This document shows positions 6,857-7,953 of a stretch of 7,953 nucleotides of DNA, piece by piece. Source of the stretch: Methanosarcinales archaeon (GTDB lineage: Archaea > Halobacteriota > Methanosarcinia > Methanosarcinales > Methanogasteraceae); NCBI GenBank assembly GCA_030594905.1, contig JAUVEF010000046.1, forward strand, positions 1-7,953. The letters are read 5' to 3'. The notes below the pieces were generated by a model that was not told where the DNA came from, made no database searches, and saw only the letters and a list, made by a program, of their open reading frames with translations. A program made the translations under genes and the position numbers. Each line of letters opens with the position of its first letter. Position 1 is the stretch's first letter.

Positions 6857-7699
6857 TCACCGATATCTCGTTGGCGTTTCTTCGTCTACGTCGTGTCCGT
6901 ATGTCTCTGCCGCTTCAAAGGTTATCGCCACGCCGGCATCCGAATGGCAGCCGAGACATGCCCAGTATCCTTTGGAGATGTCTGAGCCGTCCACGTTTCC
7001 TGCGGCGTGACCAAACGGCAACCCTGCTGCGTGTGGCGACGATTCGTTGCATCCGCTGAGATAAAATGTAGCGTGTGCGTATTCGCTCAGGTCTGAACCG
7101 ACAATGGTTGCTTTTGAACCAGCGTCAAAGAAATCGGGGTCATTGTAGTTGTTATTCTGGTTTCCGTGGCAGCGGTCATCATCGCAGACGCGAACCGTTC
7201 TCTGTGTGTGCGTGCCTGACAACCCAAAGAGGAGGGTGTCATGGCAGAAGTTGCACAATTCATCTGTGCTGACCGACCCACTGCTATCGATGTCGAGACT
7301 CATCAGTTCCAGTTCGCCGGTTGGGTTAAACGATGCGCCCTCCCAGATAGCCTTCTCCCATCTGCCGCTGTTGCTATCCCACAGATACGCAACGTCGCCA
7401 GAATCGTGCACCCCATCAGCATAGTCCATCGTATGTATTACCGAACCGTTGTACTCGATTCCGCCAACACTCATGTAAGTTGTATAATTATTGTTGTTTG
7501 CCGCATTCTTGTGCGCTATAACGGTCTGCGATCCGTCCAGTTGACTCCAGACGTCAGCATGACACTTTGAGCACTTTGAGTTCATTTCGCAGACATCATA
7601 GAACGTGTGCTGCCCTGCAAACATTGAGATCGTCCATGGAATTGCAAATAATGTAAGTGATGCTATTGCAAGTATCATCCATAGATTTCTTTCTCGCAT
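6857..7699 (-). CDS. Membrane-anchored four-heme c-type cytochrome
   Basis: From the ATG at 7697-7699 the protein has 280 aa. It starts MRERNLWMILAIASL, a short basic stretch followed by a hydrophobic signal or anchor segment (about residues 5-27). After GQHTFYD come four heme motifs with first cysteines at 43 (CSKCH), 149 (CNFCH), 172 (CDDDRCH, a CX4CH form) and 248 (CLGCH). Residues 136-147 (DIDSSGSVSTDE) read as an EF-hand-like calcium loop directly before heme 2. The open frame extends 20 codons further to an ATG at 7759, but that adds a hydrophilic tail before the signal segment, and a TATA-like box at 7745-7753 would fall inside it, so the shorter start is preferred. The hemes should lie on the outer face of the membrane. 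The TGA stop is 13 bp from the giant cytochrome start, so the two are almost surely co-transcribed. A link between the membrane carrier pool and the 18-heme protein is plausible but not shown. Confidence 0.93.
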   Translation of the reverse strand: MRERNLWMILAIASLTLFAIPWTISMFAGQHTFYDVCEMNSKCSKCHADVWSQLDGSQTVIAHKNAANNNNYTTYMSVGGIEYNGSVIHTMDYADGVHDSGDVAYLWDSNSGRWEKAIWEGASFNPTGELELMSLDIDSSGSVSTDELCNFCHDTLLFGLSGTHTQRTVRVCDDDRCHGNQNNNYNDPDFFDAGSKATIVGSDLSEYAHATFYLSGCNESSPHAAGLPFGHAAGNVDGSDISKGYWACLGCHSDAGVAITFEAAETYGHDVDEETPTRYR

Positions 7700-7744
7700 G
7701 GTTCTGTACCAGGGATTTCTTGTATTGGTATGCGACTCGTGGGT

Positions 7745-7753
7745 CTTTAAAAA
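7745..7753 (-). promoter_or_regulatory. TATA-like box for the cytochrome operon
   Basis: On the minus strand TTTTTAAAG resembles an archaeal box A. A start about 25 nt downstream (near 7723) would give a leader of roughly 24 nt before the ATG at 7699. A second weaker candidate, CATTTAAGT, lies at 7770-7778. Either would let the cytochrome pair be transcribed separately from the gene ending at 7808. Confidence 0.4.
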
Positions 7754-7807
7754 CGTCATGCTCTCTGGACTTAAATGTTACCGCGGACATGGGCTTTGGG
7801 CAGAAAG

Positions 7808-7953
7808 TTACGCATACCCCATTGCCTGCACCAGTGCAGCGCAACATCGCGGATCGTACCATTCAATCGCCTCCTTGCTCTTGAAAGTCACGAATGCTTG
7901 CGGGTTGGACAGCGTGGCGCGGCGGTATTTGCTGAAATGTACGTGTTTAGCTA
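7808..7953 (-). CDS. Unidentified protein, C-terminal part only (runs off right edge)
   Basis: On the minus strand a frame enters from the window edge and stays open for 47 codons to TAA at 7808-7810. The visible residues start AKHVHFSKYRRATLSNP, continue through FVTFKSKEAIEWYDPR and end LVQAMGYA. The balanced mix of charged, aromatic and hydrophobic residues and the ordinary codon use are protein-like, unlike the other five frames here. There is no heme motif, transmembrane segment or signal in the visible part, so it may be a cytoplasmic protein. I do not recognise the family. It reads in the same direction as the cytochrome pair, 108 bp upstream of the preferred cytochrome start (48 bp from the longer one), so it could be the preceding operon member. 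Confidence 0.6.
   Translation of the reverse strand, partial: AKHVHFSKYRRATLSNPQAFVTFKSKEAIEWYDPRCCAALVQAMGYA

Noticed and set aside
7700..7759. Longer start (ATG at 7757-7759) for the four-heme cytochrome
   Set aside because: It would place 20 mostly hydrophilic residues before the signal segment, has only a weak AGAG element upstream, and overlaps the best TATA-like box. It remains possible.
7596..7862. 88-codon minus-strand frame with a perfect GGAGG 7 nt before its ATG
   Set aside because: It overlaps the tail of the partial gene and the signal-peptide region of the four-heme cytochrome in another frame. Its composition is not protein-like overall, and the GGAGG is explained by Lys-Glu-Ala codons of the partial gene.
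1..7953. CRISPR arrays, tRNA/rRNA genes, insertion sequences
   Set aside because: No regularly spaced direct repeats, no cloverleaf or rRNA-like segment, and no transposase-like frame or terminal repeats were seen.

Overview
The window looks like a euryarchaeal genome fragment carrying cell-surface electron-transfer genes. The evidence is archaeal-style TATA-like boxes, secreted proteins rich in N-x-S/T sequons, a C-terminal PGF-type (archaeosortase) anchor, copies of a domain resembling the Methanosarcina S-layer duplication fold, and two multiheme c-type cytochromes. S-layer domains fused to many CxxCH hemes are best known from anaerobic methane- or alkane-oxidising archaea (ANME-2/-3, Methanoperedens and relatives). 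I infer a lineage of that kind but cannot name the genus.

Layout, left to right. (1) 1-119, minus strand: the first 39 codons of a secreted protein whose gene runs off the left edge. (2) 120-413: a divergent intergenic region with a strong 33-nt hyphenated palindrome (202-234), smaller repeats and two TATA-like boxes. (3) 414-2078, plus strand: a secreted protein of 554 aa with an S-layer-like N-terminal domain, several CARDB/DUF11-like beta-sandwich repeats and a C-terminal PGF + transmembrane + Arg tail. (4) 2038-6843, minus strand: a giant 1601-aa cytochrome with 18 heme-binding motifs, two S-layer-type domains and a C-terminal transmembrane anchor. Its 3' end overlaps gene 3 tail to tail by 41 bp. 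(5) 6857-7699 (the open frame extends to 7759), minus strand: a membrane-anchored four-heme cytochrome, 13 bp upstream of the giant one. (6) 7808-7953, minus strand: the last 47 codons of an unidentified gene running off the right edge.

The two cytochromes form a compact operon, probably with its own promoter near 7745-7753. The simplest joint reading is a relay. The four-heme protein sits on the outer face of the membrane and could take electrons from the membrane quinone/methanophenazine pool. The 18-heme protein is membrane-anchored and carries S-layer-type domains that could let it pass through the S-layer and conduct electrons to the outside. The convergent, sortase-type anchored S-layer-like protein may be a structural partner. 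The chemistry of the heme motifs is clear from the sequence; the relay and the partner role are inference.
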